A stretch of 64,000 bases of DNA from Dicyema japonicum (taxonomy: Eukaryota > Dicyemida > Rhombozoa > Dicyemidae). The DNA lies in contig RDEW01000031.1 in assembly GCA_011109175.1 (NCBI GenBank), positions 655,542-719,541 on the forward strand. Direction: 5' to 3'. Shown here piece after piece: positions 35,137-46,530 of this stretch. The position numbers and the translations under genes are program-made. Position 1 is the stretch's first letter, and each line of letters begins with the position of its first letter. The notes beneath the pieces are model-generated. The model was given only the letters and a program-made list of their open reading frames with translations. It was not told the origin of the DNA and searched no databases.

Positions 35137-36795
35137 TTAATTATTCAGCTGTTGGGAGATGCATAAGCTATTCCCACGGACAACAGCCAACGAGAGCCTC
35201 TCCTTGAGCCATCTCGTCTCACGAAGATCACCAGTTTTGTCGGATAGTAGTTTTCCAAGATGATTCAGGAACTTCAGCGTTTTAGGGCCAAAGTTCCCCG
35301 AAGTTTCAATCGCGACAGGTGCGAAAATGTACCTGTCGCTGATATCCGAATACTTAGCATTTTTCATTTCCTCTGCTTGAGAAGAAGGTCTGCCCGGTGA
35401 ATTATTTTTTTTGCTTGGGGCGAAAGAGCAGACACAGGTCACATCCCATACAAGGTTTCGCCCTCGCTCGAAAGGAAAGGAGGTCATGCCGTCAGGGCGT
35501 CTTCCGTTGTCAAATAGACCAGTCGGTTCGATCCGGCAACGGAATCCAGCCGATTCTAATGCCCTCTTAATGATGCCGTTCATTGCCGAATGTCGAGAAG
35601 ATCTGCCAATTCCGCTCCGGCATGAGAGGAGGTGGAGACCCAGTTCGTCCGATAGACAGCCACATTTGCACTTCGATTTGGTGCAAACAGGCAATCCGAG
35701 GTATAGACACACAGCTGTACGAAGGGAGTCATCATCCAACAATCCACCAACTTCTTGACATGGGTAAACCCCAAGCCAAAATCCATCAACCGCATCACTC
35801 GAATTTTGGAAACAGTCCAGGCGATGTCCAGAGAGCCGGCTGACTAGGTTGGATGCCAGAGCATTCCATCTATGGATCATCCAAGACGATTGTTGGTCTG
35901 GATTACGCGGCTCTCTAAGCCCTTCGCTCCGCCACACGTCCATGTATTCAACCAAGTCATTGGACAGTTTCCGAGTCCAGGCGATGTCCAGAGAGCCGGC
36001 TGACTAGGTTGGATGCCAGAGCATTCCATCTATGGATCATCCAAGACGATTGTTGGTCTGGATTACGCGGCTCTCTAAGCCCTTCGCTCCGCCACACGTC
36101 CATGTATTCAACCAAGTCATTGGACAGTTTCCGAGATGGACCTTTGAAAGAATTGAGTCCACTTGGTTTTTGCATGAAAGTTTTGAGGCAAAATACGCCG
36201 GGCCAGCAATTTGGCAGGGAGTAGTAAGACCGATTCCACCCAATGATATCGGTAATTGAGTCTGTATCCATCCAGGGGTGTCAAGGGAAACGTTAAGTAC
36301 GAATTCAGTACATCTTTTGAGGCAATCAGAGTATTCCATTAAAAGGGAATCACACTTATAACATGGTGCAGTCCTTAGTAAATAGTTTAATCTTGGAATG
36401 GACAAGCAGTTTCTCAATAGGAAGAGGGCAATATGGTTGTCAACATGCCGCAAAAGGGTCTCAAAAGTACCGAGCTCTATTGTCCTTTCTTTAAACACGT
36501 CCACAATTCGGTCTTCGAATATAGGAGAACCAAGGAACAGAGACTCCCCAACTGGAACCGATGCATAATTTTCGAGAGTGTATTTAAACTGGTCATTGTA
36601 GAAAGTAGTCAGATCGGGACTCAAATTGATCTTGATTAATTCACATTTGGCCTTGTTGACAGAAAGGGCAATCGCTTCGAATTCAGATATCAAACGACGC
36701 ACGTCCTCCAAAACTGTATCTGGATGTCCACCAATGATTCCGTCATTAATAATAATAGTCTTAAAATGCTTTTTTGAAATTTTAGTCTCATCCAC
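35137..36795 (-). mobile_element. Family C LINE, RT thumb to nuclease, longest copy
   Basis: 36795-36037 encodes the RT palm edge (IINDGIIGG where related copies have YLDD-type, then LSVNKAKCELI) and thumb (TQLPISLGGIGLTTP). 35955-35137 encodes VCTKSKCKCGCLSDELGLHLLSC (CxCxC…H…C knuckle), SSRHSAMNGIIKRALESAG, RRPDGMTSFPFERGRNLVWDVTC and APVAIETSGNFG. The RPDG…WDxT pattern resembles a PD-(D/E)xK restriction-like nuclease. A 160-bp direct duplication splits the two parts. The Asn in the palm motif suggests a dead RT. Confidence 0.85.
35815..36134. repeat. 160-bp perfect tandem duplication inside family C
   Basis: GTCCAGGCGATGTCC… at 35815-35974 recurs at 35975-36134. The break at the junction shifts the coding frame of the element. 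Confidence 0.92.
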
Positions 36796-36959
36796 AATTA
36801 AAAATACATTTCTTCTACTAAAAATATCTTTAATTCTCGTAATTTGATTTGAAATAAGTTAATGTTCCTTTATTTCAACAGTAACTTTCAGATCAACCTC
36901 GGATCTAGTGTGGAGCTACAAGTGGAGGTTCACAAAAGTCCACAAATTTGGGTGATAAC

Positions 36960-37990
36960 GTTTATTGTTGGGATTAATACGTCAAATTATTAGATTTGTC
37001 AAAACCGTTACAAATCCTTTAGGAATTCCTACAGTCAGGTTAAATAGGACATTCCTGACGGCTTCGTATCTGACTGTGGAAATCAAAGGAGCCTCCACAA
37101 GACGACTTGGACAACATTGGTACCCCCAAAGAGAACAATTATCTCATATTTTGTTTGTCACCTATCTTGAGGCAGCTTTTCTGGATCTCTCTGAGGGAAG
37201 AACATAGAGTATAAATGATTTCATTTCAAATGGTAAAGAAGCAGTTACCTCTTTATTGGAGAAAGTACCGGGAAAATAGTTGAATAGTTCCTAACAGTAA
37301 ACCTTGACAAAACCGAAATCACAAAAGGGAGAAGCGAGGACGGAGGATTACTGAGGCAAAGCCAAAAAGCTTGGCTCTCTTCTCAAAGACAACAAAAGCA
37401 TAACAAAAAACTGGTAAATTCCGTACTGCAAAAAATCAAGAAAACTTGATTTACCCATAAAAGACTCACGTGGATACAAGAGTCTGTATGCACTTGTGAA
37501 ACTCATACTTTTATACAATGTGGGTACTTGGGTCTGTTAATGATATGAACTCGGAAAGCTGAACTCTTCGCATATATACATTTCTAGAACCACTNACCCA
37601 AAAAGTTGGGCTCTGTCTTCGAAGACAAAAAAAACATAACAAAAAAACTGGTAAATTCCGTACTGCACAAGATCAAGAAAACCTGATTCACCAGTAAATG
37701 GCTAACGTGGATACAAGAGTGTGTATGCACTTGTTAAACTCATACTTTTATATAATGTGGGTACTTGGGTCTGTTAATGATATGAACTCGGAAAGCTGAA
37801 CTCTTCGCATATATACATTTCTAGAACCACTACAGATTCCCGTCCGACATTTTTTAAAAAGAGTTCGAGGAGCATGAGATTTCAGATGAGATTATGGAGG
37901 CAAGATGGAGGCTGTTTGGACAATACATCGTCTGGACCTATGACACAGCCAAACGTAGTCACGGAGGACTACATTTTTGTACGTTCCACG
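36960..37990 (+). mobile_element. RTE-like LINE, degraded
   Basis: It contains ILFVTYLEAAFLDL near 37150 (RT palm), KLILLYNVGTWVC at 37495-37535 and RLFGQYIVWTYD near 37910, in the order of 34150-34800. A block of about 237 bp is repeated across the single N at 37595. Confidence 0.65.
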
Positions 37991-38970
37991 TTTTCGTTCT
38001 CATTTAATAGCAACCCTACCGGTCATCTTGAAACTGGATCATTTTTTGGTTTTCAGGTTTCAGAATAAGACGGATGTATGCAAGTTTCCACAATATCAGA
38101 ATAGAATTTATGTTAATTTATGGTTTTAGATTTTTATTGTGATTCCATTCATATATTTAGAGGCATCATGGAAATCTATTAGGGTTCTACTCTCATTACT
38201 AATTGTCTCTCATTGTTTACAGTAAATAGATTCTTGTTCTCTTTGATTTTTTGAGAATGAGGGATTTTCTTAATTATGGTCCTTTTTACGTGATATTTTA
38301 TTTATACAGGTCTTTTTGTGTATAGTTCTCCGTAGGGTTCTGTCTGCACTTGAAATGTGTCGACTTACCCTCTAAATTTCTGTTATGGACTGATTTTAGT
38401 TAAAGACAAACAAGACCCGAATCCATTTTGACGACTTTAAACTCTTTGGACAGACTTTTATAAATGAATTTATTAATTAGGGTTATTAAGCCATAACGAA
38501 ATGTTTCTACCACAATATAGATTTTGTTAGTTAATATAGGATATTCGATTAAAGAAGGTAATTAGCTGTAAATAACTGAATCGTATCCAGTCCACAAATT
38601 TGTAATTTAAGAAATTTTTCTCACAATAAAAGAATTCCTCCTCGATCTCCAATAGAGTTATGTCGTAAATGACCAACTAATTAAAATCAGGAAGAGAGAA
38701 AAATGTAATTGTTAAACAAATATCCATTGATAAAATTAGTAAATATTTACCGACAATAATTTATAAAATGACATATAAAATTAGTTTTATATTTTTATTT
38801 AATAGTGGTCAAGAGCTTTACTCTAAAAATCTATTTTATAAAGTGAATTATGATAAATTTAGATTAATAAATGTTTCACTTAAACTGGTGGAATCAAAAA
38901 ATATTTTTAAAACTATAAATGTAGTATTGATTTTTTGGACTGAATATTGTCTTATCAAAGATGTACGGCC
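37991..38970. other. AT-rich intergenic
   Basis: A 68-codon frame at 38768-38974 (+) starts with ATG but is low-complexity and unsupported. Nothing else is seen. Confidence 0.35.
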
Positions 38971-39219
38971 TTAACAATAATTATAAAATTGGACAAAATA
39001 TAAGATTGTTGGCGCATCACAATCAGTTGTGGGATTAGTTTTCACGTGGATTACCTGCTGTGGAGAAAACTGCCTAAATTTGTAGCAAACAGTATTTCCC
39101 CTACCAAAAACTGCCAAATAGTTTGCTTGGTAAGGGAACAAGTTATCGTTGCCAGATTTCTTTAATAATATAGTTGAGAGGACTGTAATAAGAAATAAGC
39201 ATAAAATACCAAATACCAC
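38971..39219 (-). CDS. Open frame, possible short membrane/secreted protein
   Basis: An 82-codon frame without an ATG begins with a hydrophobic stretch (FGILCLFLITVLSTILL) and continues NDNLFPYQANYLAVFGRGNT. It lies 61 bp downstream of the TSC22D stop on the same strand. TTTCTTATTACAG inside the leader resembles an intron end. It could be an exon of an unassembled gene. Confidence 0.25.
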   Translation of the reverse strand: MVFGILCLFLITVLSTILLKKSGNDNLFPYQANYLAVFGRGNTVCYKFRQFSPQQVIHVKTNPTTDCDAPTILYFVQFYNYC

Positions 39220-39280
39220 AAAAATTTATTTTGATAAAATTATCCAATTAAAAATAAAAATATATTTTAGTAAAATGTAG

Positions 39281-39862
39281 TCAGCTTTCCTTTTTAAGTC
39301 TGTCATGTTGAGCCAAAACATCAACAGGAATGAGTGCCCTCAAAGAGGCAATCTCCAAATAACCAAACAGACAACCTCTTCCAACAGGGCGGTCTTCTCA
39401 ACATTTTCCTCATGGGTCTTCATGATCACGCTAATCTCAGCAGTCACATCCCTTATGAGGTGTTCTTTCACCATATCCATGGCCCTCTCAATCCTTCGAC
39501 TGATTGATTCTTTCGGGGTAGAGCCATGGATGAGTCCATTTGATTGAAAGTTCTCCCCAATCCGATCATTGATCTTGGCTTCTTGGTTGGAAACCACAGG
39601 ATTCTACTTTGGTTAGATTTATGGATAAATTAATAAGGAAATTGTATACTGTTGCAGATTTATCAACTGTTTTTGTGGGTTCGAAGTAATCCACACATTT
39701 CCATCGTCCGTATGAGTGAGTTTTTAGGGTAATCACGGTAAATCGATTTGGAAGACCTTCGGTAGCTTTTGGATTTGTGTTCGAATGTTGGACGTCGATT
39801 ATTTTGTAGCATGTTGACTTTTTCCTAATATCGGGGGAATCCGACTTGGTACTGTGCTCCAT
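39281..39862 (-). CDS. TSC22D: TSC22 domain family leucine-zipper protein
   Basis: Exons 39862-39608, 39573-39376 and 39352-39281 give 174 residues. The N-terminal part has NRFTVITLKTHSYGRWKCVDYF, the short conserved RF-VV-L…GRW-C-D motif upstream of the TSC box. The TSC box is RRIERAMDMVKEHLIRDVTAEI (residues about 105-126). It is followed by a leucine zipper (EKTALLEE, IASLRALIPVDVLAQ). The second intron is 23 nt (39375-39353). The first is 34 nt (39607-39574) or, alternatively, 46 nt (39649-39604); both keep frame. TSC22D proteins dimerise through the box and zipper and act in growth, stress and osmotic signalling. The family is restricted to animals, which helps to place the organism. Confidence 0.87.
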
Positions 39863-39895
39863 TTGTATAACAAATCCAGTTTTATTGAGAGACAA

Positions 39896-40536
39896 CGTGA
39901 GATAGTAATTTAAATTTTTTAACTATTCATGGTTTTCTTAAATTAAATAATTATGATTTAATTATATTTTATTTAAATAAAAATTATTAATTATATGTTG
40001 AAAAGCAGAAATTTGTAAGATTTTTTAGTCTTATAAACATTTATTTTGAGTTATCATAAAATGATTAACTTTTTTTTCTTTGCTCAAACTTGTTAACATG
40101 TGTAGAAATGATGGAATATGAACGGATGACCATCTTTCCGTTTTAAATTGGAAAGTCTCCAGTCCGTACGTTACCTGGACGAATTCTTTCAACGCAAAGC
40201 TAAACAAGCCTGTTGGGCCACTTTGATATCGAAATGTTGAAAAGAAAAGAGTATGCTGACCTACCTTACTAAATGATGTTTATTCTTTTTGAAGTGAGAC
40301 TTCTGATGCCATTGGACCCTCAAAGTTGGTATTTCTAGGTCGACTTGAGAATCGGATTTCTCGAATCCTGCGATCTCCGTGAGTACTGTCAGCTATTCGG
40401 ACGAGTTTGACTTTCAACTTAAGATAAAATAGACAGTCTTCTTTCAGGACTACTAATTGGATTACCAAATTCAAAAGTCAATAAAAAATAAAATGTCACA
40501 AGTCAGCAATATTATTCTCCAATCTTATAAATAAAA
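39896..40536. other. Intergenic with one undecided open frame
   Basis: A minus frame at 40280-40474 (VKLVRIADSTHGDRRIREI) lacks an ATG and has GT…AG pairs that would change it. I could not decide between coding and non-coding. The rest is AT-rich. Confidence 0.3.
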
Positions 40537-41189
40537 TCATGTGAACCTCACAATCTGTCGAAAGTTAGCATTCTGCTTCTCATTGGCCACAGAACACAAA
40601 TGCGACAAATACTAAATAGTTAATACAATAAAGACATTCTCGTTTATAAGTAATAGGCCATCGTTAGAAATGGGAACTTCAAGCTTTGAGGTTCCACGAA
40701 TTGCCTGAATAAAGACAATCTCCTACCAAAGTTATCTTTCTAAGTTTCCTCCCGAAAGTAATCCCAGAGTTTTTGAATCCAGAAGTCAATGCCCTTTGAA
40801 TCTTCAATAAATTGTTAATCTACTAGTTTATTAGCTGCTTCCAATGTACGGCAGGCCACGTGTAAAATAGCTGGTTCAAAACGTAAGATAATCCTCCCTT
40901 CGCCGAGATTGTCTCTTAAAATTGATTCAAGAGAATTGGAGTCACACAAGTCATGAGTCACATGCAACCAATGACAGGATCTTTTGTTGTTAATCTCATT
41001 CTTGAAAAATTATGTAAAACGTACTGATATTGAAAGAGAAATTCTTCCAGAACACGAACTGGTAGTATAGTAGTCTTCGAGTTGGTTGATTTTGTTTATT
41101 ATGTTGAGTATTCGTTCATCAAATGACTTTTTAATACTCAAATCAGGAGAATTTAAACAAATATTTTTAAATTTATCAAATTGTTCCAT
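40537..41189 (-). CDS. TYW3: tRNA wybutosine-synthesizing protein 3
   Basis: Five exons, all in phase 0: 41189-41025, 41000-40824, 40801-40727, 40704-40636 and 40611-40537. They give 186 residues; the introns are 24, 22, 22 and 24 nt. The start Met is followed by EQFDKFKNICL…DLSIKKSFDE, then the invariant YYTTSSCSGRI (residues about 42-52). Next come WLHVTHDLCD, ILRFEPAILHVACR, SGFKNSGIT and TSKLEVPIS, all in family order. TYW3 is the N4-methyltransferase step in wybutosine formation at position 37 of tRNA-Phe in the cytoplasm. The C-terminal low-complexity tail of vertebrate TYW3 (about 260 residues) is absent, so the domain is essentially complete but trimmed. Confidence 0.94.
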
Positions 41190-41249
41190 TAAACACAAGG
41201 AGTTATTTTTAATTTTACTATTTTTTAATTTTTATTAATTAAATAATTA

Positions 41250-41640
41250 AATTTTCTTTTCCAAGGATACCCTTTGTCTCCAGTTTTATTCAACCTATTC
41301 CTTGTGGACCTGTGCCGAGAACATTACTCACGAAAAAGATTTTTGACACCACCATTCAGCCGGCTTTGAAAAGATGGATAGCCAATTTTCTTTCCGGAAG
41401 AAGAGGACGTGTCTGTATAGGCCATGCAAGATCGAGGTCCCGTCTTCTACCAAATGGCGTTCCTCAAGGATCGATTATTCCTAAACGATTTACCTTGCCC
41501 TGGAGGACCAGATTCAATGCTTTTACATATGCTGACGACTTAGTTATCGCTAGCAGGAGCAAATACGTGGATATGGCAAAATCAGAGCTTGGTCCTCTGC
41601 CCCTGAAGGACTTTTCTCTTGTTATAGTCTTTTTCGTTTA
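41250..41640 (+). mobile_element. Family D LINE RT fragments, rearranged
   Basis: GYPLSPVLFNLFLVDL (41266-41313) is followed by an upstream RT segment, RWIANFLSGRRGRVCIGHARSRSRLLPNGVPQGSII, and TYADDLVIAS near 41530. The order is scrambled relative to 62830-63070, so at least two fragments are joined. Confidence 0.68.
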
Positions 41641-42109
41641 GTTTTTTGTATGGATTTTTTTCAACTCCTTTGCTAACTCCTTTACTAGTTATGTTTGTAT
41701 CGTCCGACCTTTACTGGCCGAAGTACTGACTTGCTGCTTCGTTTATTATATTATAGATGTATTTTTGGTAATTTTTGATGTGTCTGGATGAGAGATCAGT
41801 TTTTCCGTTGCGTATCCATTTCTTGTATTCTCAATATTATTGTTTGTAATGTTATTATGTTTCTTATGTTTGATGTTTCGCCAAGCTGAAGGTGACAATA
41901 ACCATTCTGTGATCGCTCACAGTTGTTGAACCTTCGTATGAGCTTGCGTTTATAAGAAAGCGTTTGTCATTGATCCGGCATATAATATGTCACATTGGCA
42001 ACATGAAGCCTATGGGCAACCTGTTTTTTTACGTGTTTCCATGTAGGTACTCAAATGAAACGGAGAGTACGAGAATAGGCCTCACATTTTTCGCTTAGAT
42101 AAGTTTAAT
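41641..42109. other. Intergenic with a short RTE fragment
   Basis: 41955-42050 (+) matches 45835-45900 on the opposite strand (GGCAACCTGTTTTTTTACG; frame IMSH…YGQPVFLRVSM), a piece of the RTE APE domain. The remainder is unremarkable. Confidence 0.45.
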
Positions 42110-43062
42110 TCTGATTTAATTCAGACTTTTCTTGAAAGGAAACACAGAAAAATTTGTTATTCCTCTGGACTGTGAGTCCGAGATGGAAACCCATGCCAGA
42201 TCCCTTCATCTGATCTCACACAGAAGGATCAATAAAATCGAATTTCTTTGCCATTAGTCGGCATTTTAAGTATGTCAGAATTCCCTTTTCCACTCATATG
42301 GACCTTGTCACGGGACTGAATTTAAAATTACTAACATTCAAACTTTATGTGAAAAATTCAGAATACATCCATGGAAGACCGAACAATCCTAGATCCCAAG
42401 TTTGTACACAAAATAATTTTTAGGGAATAGTGGAACGTTTCAATCAAACGTTGACAAGATCAATATCTAAACTTATTGATGGAAATAAAAAATGAATTGT
42501 GTCTATTCTAGAATATGCAGTTTACTACAATACGACAATGCACTCTTTTTCAAATGAGACGCCATTCAAACGGTATCGCGGAATTTTTGGAACAAATTCC
42601 TTACAAAAGATAGAATGCGAAAATGGTGCTACATTCAAATTTTATAATTTTAGAATCAGTGAGAAAGTTAACGACGCTTCAACTATTTGCGGTTTTTAAT
42701 TTATAAATTACAATTTTGTAGAATCCTTTAATTTTAAGATAACACCAATTGGGGGCGACGACCAATACTATTGACGGATGAATAGACGAATGGGTGTACA
42801 TTGTAGTAAGTACAATTATGCAATTGGAGATCAAGTTAAATTTTTTAATTAAGGTACGAATCGCGAAAGATTATGAAACTAACTCGACATTGATTCTTGA
42901 AAAGTTTGAATCCAAATATTCTGATACTTGCGAAGTAGTCTCTATCTTACCTAATTCACGTGTAGAGGTATTTTTTGAATGTATTTATAGGTTGAATTTT
43001 CTGATGGAAGAAGAAGATCGGTCTCAATGTAAAGACTTAAAAAATAATTGTTTTTTATAATA
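42110..43062 (+). mobile_element. LTR-type integrase relic
   Basis: Frames include HPWKT/HGRPNNPRSQ and IVERFNQTLTRSISKL (final catalytic Glu region, about 42360-42470). These are followed by VYYNTTMHSFSNETPFKRYRG (42520-42580) and NYAIGDQVKFF…RIAKDYETNSTL (42800-42900). This is the C-terminal half of a DDE integrase core and tail as in Ty3-like or Ginger-type elements, broken by stops. No LTRs are seen. Confidence 0.62.
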
Positions 43063-43129
43063 TTAAATAAATTCTTAAAAAACAATTATTATTTTTTTTG
43101 GCGGAATCTTGCGGAAATCGAAAATTCCG

Positions 43130-45745
43130 CAAGAAATTTGAGACGGTAATGAGACATCTCCTTGATTGGAAAACGACCGGGGTCGATAAAGTTTATAATT
43201 TCTTTATCAAAAGATGCACTTCATTGCACGAGTCTATGTGTCGTGTATTATAGAAAAGCATCACTAACCCGGAAACGATTCCTGATTGGGCATGCAAAGG
43301 GACAACTTATCTGATCCCAAAGCTGGACAACCCCCAGTCTGCTGCAGATTATCGACCGATAACCTGCATGCCAACCCTGAATAAACTGATGACCAAATTG
43401 GTGGCTAATGAGGTCATGAGCTTTGTAGAAGCAAATGGGATTCTTTCCGAGAATCAGTTGAGTACTGTGCGAAATTGTCAGGGGGCAAAAGAGCAGGCTT
43501 TGATCAACAAATGCCTTTCTGTGTCTCACGGAAACTCACTTTTGTCTATGTGGGTGGATGTGAAGAAGGCTTACGATTCAGTTGATCATTCTTACCTTGT
43601 CGAGTGCCTACACACTCTGTGTATGCCTGTGTGGTTCATCAGCTTTGTAGTAGCTGTGATGAATAGGTGGAGTATTCATCTGAACTATAATAGGCACCTG
43701 ATAGGCGAGGTAAAACTCAAGAGGGGGATCCTTCAGGGGGATAGCATGTCTCCGCTGCTCTTTGTTCTCTGTTTGGAGCCATTGAGTCGCCCCCTCAATG
43801 ACCGGTTTGAGCAAATACCAGTTCATTGTGAGGGGGTTTGCTTCAGTACAAATCACCTTCTTTTTATCGATGACCTGAAGATGTATGCTCGAACAGTCGA
43901 GGAGCTCTACTCCATGGGGGTCTGTGCCAGGGAATTCTTTGAGAGTATAGGACTAGATTTGAATTATTCAAAGTCTGCGACTAACATGCAAGTATGTAGC
44001 GAGTTAATAAGAGTCCTAAGGAACACGAAGGATATAAGTATCTGGGTGTTACCGAATCTCCAAAGTCCTTTATAATGCCTGAGACAAAGCGACAAATTAC
44101 TGAAGGAATCCGTAAAAGAGCAGCGTTATTGTGTAAGACGTCTCTAAATGCAAGGAATTTATTCCTAGAATTAAATGAGTATGCTGTCTCGCTGCTAAAC
44201 TACTACATAGGTGTTGTGGAGTTTGAGCCCAAAGAGTATGATGAGATTGATGTTATGANNNNNNNNNNNNNNNNNNNNNNATCCGTAAAAGAGCAGCGTT
44301 ATTGTGTAAGACGTCTCTAAATGCAAGGAATTTGTTCCTAGCATTAAATGAGTATGCTATCTCCCTGCTAAACTACTACATAGGTGTTGTGGAGTTTGAC
44401 CCCAAAGAGTGTAATGAGATTGATGTTATGATCCGTGGAGTACTCAGAGGAAATCATGGCCGTGTGCTGGCAGCCAATAAGGAGAGACTATATTTACCCT
44501 GTGATAAATTCGGCCGTAAACTGTGTGGAGTAGTCCAACTAAGTGAGCGTATCCTAATGCGAATGCACGACACCCTAATAGCTGGTCAAGTGTGTCTGCT
44601 AGAAAGCACGCCATAATAACGACCGAGAAAACACGAGCAACCCACCTAGGCACTATCAGACCTTTTTTTGTCTGCTAAGTATGGTGTTGATGATGGTGGG
44701 CTAGTAAATGTGAAGACGTTGATCGAATTACAAAATAATAATTTGATTAAAAAGCCTTCATAAGGTCCTCTTCAGAGCATTGGACAACCCACATGTTGAC
44801 CTTAAGTCGTCGACAATATGGCTAAAATACGGTGACAACTCACCTCGATCTGAGGCGTTGTACACGTATATGCAAGACCGCAATATTTTTTGGGGTCGAT
44901 CAACAAATACATGTCCCCACTGTAAATCAAGGAGCATGTCGGTTGATCATTTAGCCACTCGATGTGGATCCATGCTCTGCCACGACTATGTGTGGACTTC
45001 TACTATGCAATAAGTATGGTATTCGCCACACCAGAAGATTGCGGACTCATAAGGTGCAATCTGTAGTAGAGAACACCAGGGTACAAATTAAGGTAGACAG
45101 TGTTATCCGTACCTCGGTGCTAGTCAAGCACAATAAACCGGACATTGTGGTACACGATAAGGAATCTGGCCAAGTCCTTATCGCGCATCCAAATGGTTAT
45201 GTGGCATGCACAATGAAGAATGCGGTGTTGCACAAGAACAGTTTGTTTGCCGTGCAGAAATGGCCAAGTATGGTCCCAGGGAAGTTTCTTTTCCCACGTC
45301 CGTTTCTTCCCATGAAGGTATCTTCTGAGTTCATTTTTGTTCCAATTTTCGCATTTAGATCGCATCACGTTTCAAGACCGTTTGCAGACTGTGGAGGTAA
45401 AGAAAAAAGAAATTATGACTTTCTTGCAAACGAGATGGGGCAGATGCTTGGTTGCAAGGTCCTCGTTATTCCTATAGTAATGACGTGGGAAGGAATTGCA
45501 ACAAAGTACCACAAGGGTTATCTGAAGCAGTTGGGGGGTAGATAGGAAGCTCCAGGCCTATTTACAGTCCACTGTGTTAAAGCGGACCCTAGAGAGCCTG
45601 ACACTGGAGTATAGGAGGCAGAGCCCTGAGATGCCATATGGGCAGAGTGTTCAATTGGAGAAGGCGCTCTCGGAGTTGTTTCAGCAACCAGAATCGAACC
45701 TGCCTGAAGAGGCTGGCGAACAGGCAGGCGAGGAAGGTTGTTGAT
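43130..45745 (+). mobile_element. Family B R2-like LINE with restriction-like endonuclease
   Basis: RT runs from about 43260: KGTTYLIPK, ADYRPITCMPTLNKL, DVKKAYDSVDHSYL, KRGILQGDSMSPLLFVL and FIDDLKMYARTVEEL (catalytic F-DD). After a frame break, ITEGIRKRAALLCKT continues and is duplicated across a 22-N gap (44259-44280). The C-terminus has CPHCKSRSMSVDHLATRC…HDY (CCHC knuckle) and KPDIVVHDKESG…ITFQDRL…VEV (restriction-like endonuclease PD…EV), then NYDFLANEMGQML and VMTWEGIATKYHKGY. A 174-bp RTE insertion interrupts the nuclease. This architecture defines the R2/R4/CRE-type LINEs. Confidence 0.87.
45180..45363 (-). mobile_element. 174-bp RTE fragment inserted in family B, with target-site duplication
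   Basis: 45185-45358 is nearly identical to 45949-46122 and belongs to the RTE APE domain on the minus strand. It is flanked by ATCGC at 45180-45184 and 45359-45363. It lies exactly where the nuclease should read …LIxEVGIT…, so the insertion is younger than the host LINE. Confidence 0.78.
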
Positions 45746-45834
45746 TATTAAATATATTAACTTTTTTATTGTTTGTTAAATAAATTGGGTTAAATAAATT
45801 CTTTGTTAAATCTAGCAATTGCTAACTTGTTACC

Positions 45835-46260
45835 ATGGAAACACGTAAAAAAACAGGTTGCTCATAGGCATCAAGCCACCCATGTGACATAATATAATCA
45901 ATTTGGTTGTATATAGGGACTAGTTTCCATCTGGGTTTCTTCGTTCACGCATCCAAGTGGTTATGTGGCATGCACGATGAAGAATGCGGCGTTGCACAAG
46001 AACAGTTTGTTTGCCGTGCAGAAATGGCCAAGTATGGTCCCAGGGAAGTTCCTTTTCCCACGTCCGTGTCTTCCCATGAAGGTATCTTCTGAGTTCATTT
46101 TTGTTCCAATTTTCGCATTTAGATCACCAGCAATGAATATAAGTGAGTACGACTCATATTCATTATACGTCTTTGATGATTGCTGAGTAGAATTTATCCA
46201 GTCGGTCGGGTTTTTTTGCCACTCTTCCACAGTGTGGTGCATATACATTTATAATTGTTA
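45835..46260 (-). mobile_element. RTE-like LINE APE domain fragment
   Basis: Minus frames: IFIAGDLNAKIGTKMNSEDTFMGRHGRGK, HFCTANKLFLCNAAF and NQIDYIMSHGWLDAYEQPVFL, the APE core ending after the IDYI motif. No RT follows. Confidence 0.75.
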
Positions 46261-46530
46261 GTTTATTTTTATGGGAACATTGGAATGGCAAATCCAAGAC
46301 CATAATTTTCGTCTCTTGTATACAGCCAATAGAAATGTTATATCTCTCTAGGTCATCACAGAGAATATTTCTTTACTGAGGCTTAGACATTCCTCTAGCA
46401 TTGAACGTAAGCTTTCTAGACTTTTTTTAACCGTTGTACAGAGAAGAAACGAGGCACGTGACCGTTTACTCTCACTTCATTCCTTAATAAAAGTATCAAT
46501 TAAATATCGAGAGAATTAAAGTAAACAAAA
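46261..46530. other. Short intergenic
   Basis: This is probably the 3' flank of the PITP gene (minus strand). Nothing specific is seen. Confidence 0.3.

Noticed and set aside
40280-40474. Ribosomal protein S28-like frame
   Set aside because: There is no ATG, and only a few positions align; a 19-nt GT…AG pair would change the frame.
41955-45900. Apparent 65-bp terminal inverted repeats enclosing a 3.8-kb element
   Set aside because: Both arms are pieces of the RTE APE domain in opposite orientation; the larger fragment continues outside the supposed element.
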